Origin: Clostridiales bacterium
GTDB taxonomy: Bacteria; Bacillota; Clostridia; Saccharofermentanales; UBA5734
Direction: 5' to 3'
Assembly (NCBI GenBank): GCA_003532195.1
Contig: DOFA01000277.1
Span: forward strand, 1 to 6,706
Length of the DNA stretch: 6,706 bases
Shown one piece after another: positions 5,582-6,706 of the stretch. How positions within the stretch are numbered: the first letter of the stretch is position 1; each line of letters opens with the position of its first letter. Under the pieces are notes generated by a model. It was not told the origin of the DNA, ran no database searches, and saw nothing but the letters and a program-made list of their open reading frames with translations. Position numbers and translations under genes: made by a program.

Positions 5582-6706
5582 ATGATCAATGTTATCGATC
5601 TGATTCGCAAGGGTGACCCAACCTGTTCCCCGATGGCCATGTGGTTTCTCGATGATGAAATCACTATGGCTGAGATGACTTTCCAGCTCGAACAGATGCA
5701 GAGCCAGGGGATCTATGAGTTTTTCATCCATCCCGCGGACGGCTTGCTGGTCGACTACCTCAGCGAGGATTTCTTCCGGATTATCCGCCACGCGGCGGCA
5801 CAAGCCGACCGGCTGGGCATGAAATACTGGATCTATGACGAGTATAACTGGCCATCCGGTCCGGCAGGAGGGTACCTGCTCCGGGAAAAGCCCTGGACGC
5901 GCATGCAGCAGCTCTGCATGCGCAGGCGCGAAGCGAAGCCCGGCGAAACCGTCACGGAGACGCTGCCGCCGAAATCACGCGCCAACTCGCAGCTGCTGGC
6001 GGTTTTCGCCGGCTCAGGCGACCATTATTCCCGTGTCGAGGCCGGTACGGCGGGCGATGATTGCTCCTTCACCAACCGAAGCGATCAAGACCAAACTGTG
6101 CTGTTCTTCTTTACCGCCTGGAATTTTGGCTTGATGCCCTGTTGTACCCGTTCGGCCTTCACTTGGGATCAGGAGGGCTATCTTGACACGCTCGATGAAG
6201 AAGCGGTGGCTGCCTTCATCTCCAGCACGCATGAGCGCTACCGGTCTGCTATCGGCGATTACTTCGGCAAATCGGTGGCCGGGGTTTTTACCGACGAACC
6301 CTCGGCATTCTCGGTTTACCGGTCCAAGGTCGACGCGGACGCCATGCCCTGGTCGCGCCGGTTCGCGGAACGATTCCTCGCGGAAAACCATTATGAGGTT
6401 ATAAGCGTGCTGCCGGCGTTGTTCCTCGATCTGCAGCCGCAGCCCACCCAGCGGGCCCGTTACGATTACTGGCAGACTGTCCGCAAAATGTTCATCAGCG
6501 CTTTCATGGCCGGGACCCATGACTGGTGTACCGCCAACGGCCTGCTTTACACCGGCCACATGCTTTGCGAAGAACTCCTGAGCGCCAACAGCGCCCAATC
6601 CGGCGACTTGTACGACGCTTATGCCCAGATGGACATGCCCGGCATTGACGCTATCCTGACCTACACGCTGATCAACAACACCAGCTTCAACCTGCCCGGC
6701 AAACTG
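5582..6706 (+). CDS. Second GH106-like glycoside hydrolase, paralogue of the divergent gene, 3' truncated by the window edge
   Basis: The frame is open from ATG 5582 to the last base: 375 codons, no stop. It is clearly paralogous to the N-terminal part of the minus-strand hydrolase, with the same motifs in the same order at similar spacing: SPMAMWF (16-22), IYDEYNWPSG (84-93), YRSAIGDYFGK then VFTDEP (235-240), LLYTGH (321-326) and MDMPGID (350-356). E239 in FTDE is the likeliest barrel acidic catalytic residue visible; the region matching the other protein's CETFSG lies beyond the edge. No signal peptide is seen, so it is predicted cytoplasmic. By comparison, several hundred residues, including Rossmann-like and beta-sandwich parts, should follow. 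The motif reads YDEYNWPSG, with Asn where the paralogue has Cys, which may point to a different sugar or linkage. The precise family (GH106 or an unclassified relative) is uncertain. Confidence 0.88.
   Translation, partial: MINVIDLIRKGDPTCSPMAMWFLDDEITMAEMTFQLEQMQSQGIYEFFIHPADGLLVDYLSEDFFRIIRHAAAQADRLGMKYWIYDEYNWPSGPAGGYLLREKPWTRMQQLCMRRREAKPGETVTETLPPKSRANSQLLAVFAGSGDHYSRVEAGTAGDDCSFTNRSDQDQTVLFFFTAWNFGLMPCCTRSAFTWDQEGYLDTLDEEAVAAFISSTHERYRSAIGDYFGKSVAGVFTDEPSAFSVYRSKVDADAMPWSRRFAERFLAENHYEVISVLPALFLDLQPQPTQRARYDYWQTVRKMFISAFMAGTHDWCTANGLLYTGHMLCEELLSANSAQSGDLYDAYAQMDMPGIDAILTYTLINNTSFNLPGKL

Noticed and set aside
5543..5803. Minus-strand ORF of 86 codons overlapping the second hydrolase start
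   Set aside because: It is antisense to the N-terminus of the plus-strand hydrolase, which has a good ribosome binding site and clear paralogy.
6014..6598. Minus-strand ORF of 194 codons
   Set aside because: It is antisense to the truncated plus-strand hydrolase, whose frame carries conserved motifs (FTDEP, TGH, DMPGID) across the same bases.

Overview
The window is bacterial DNA that looks like the edge of a carbohydrate-use locus. It holds two complete genes, two genes cut by the window edges, one probable gene remnant and one information-rich divergent control region. Promoters match the vegetative sigma-70/sigma-A consensus, and the start codons of the three genes whose 5' ends are visible follow purine-rich Shine-Dalgarno sites. 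The gene families (lipoprotein-type sugar-binding protein, GH106-like glycosidases and an S1-type sulfatase without a signal peptide) fit an anaerobic, polysaccharide- or glycan-using bacterium such as a member of Bacillota, Lentisphaerota or Spirochaetota. The sequence alone does not let me choose between these.

Layout. Positions 1-138 (+) are the last 45 codons of what looks like a family 1 extracellular solute-binding protein of a sugar ABC transporter, closed by a strong intrinsic terminator (188-221). Facing it on the minus strand are a GH106-like glycoside hydrolase of 1047 residues (2017-5160) and, 53 bp downstream of it, a cysteine-type sulfatase of 524 residues (389-1963). These two probably form one transcript. 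Between the sulfatase stop and the terminator lies an open stretch (about 234-392, minus) that reads like the orphan C-terminus of a DUF4143-type AAA ATPase. A second GH106-like gene starts at 5582 on the plus strand and runs off the right edge; 375 codons are visible without a stop.

Control region. The 421-bp gap 5161-5581 separates the two paralogous hydrolase genes. It contains a perfect TTGACA-17 bp-TATAAT promoter for the minus-strand operon whose -35 box is bracketed by two exact copies of an 8-mer (TCGATTAA read on the minus strand). It also holds a good promoter facing the plus-strand gene, an imperfect tandem duplication of about 60 bp, a 13-bp palindrome in the plus-gene leader, and further TCGATTA(A) copies. 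This suggests joint control of both hydrolases by one or two sugar-responsive regulators.

How it may work together (inference): the binding-protein-dependent transporter imports oligosaccharides; the two hydrolases and the sulfatase, none with a visible export signal, deglycosylate and desulfate them in the cytoplasm. If the GH106 resemblance reflects substrate, rhamnose-containing sulfated glycans are a candidate. The sulfatase block (about 40-43% GC in sampled lines) differs clearly from the hydrolases (about 57-67% in sampled lines), so it may be a later acquisition.
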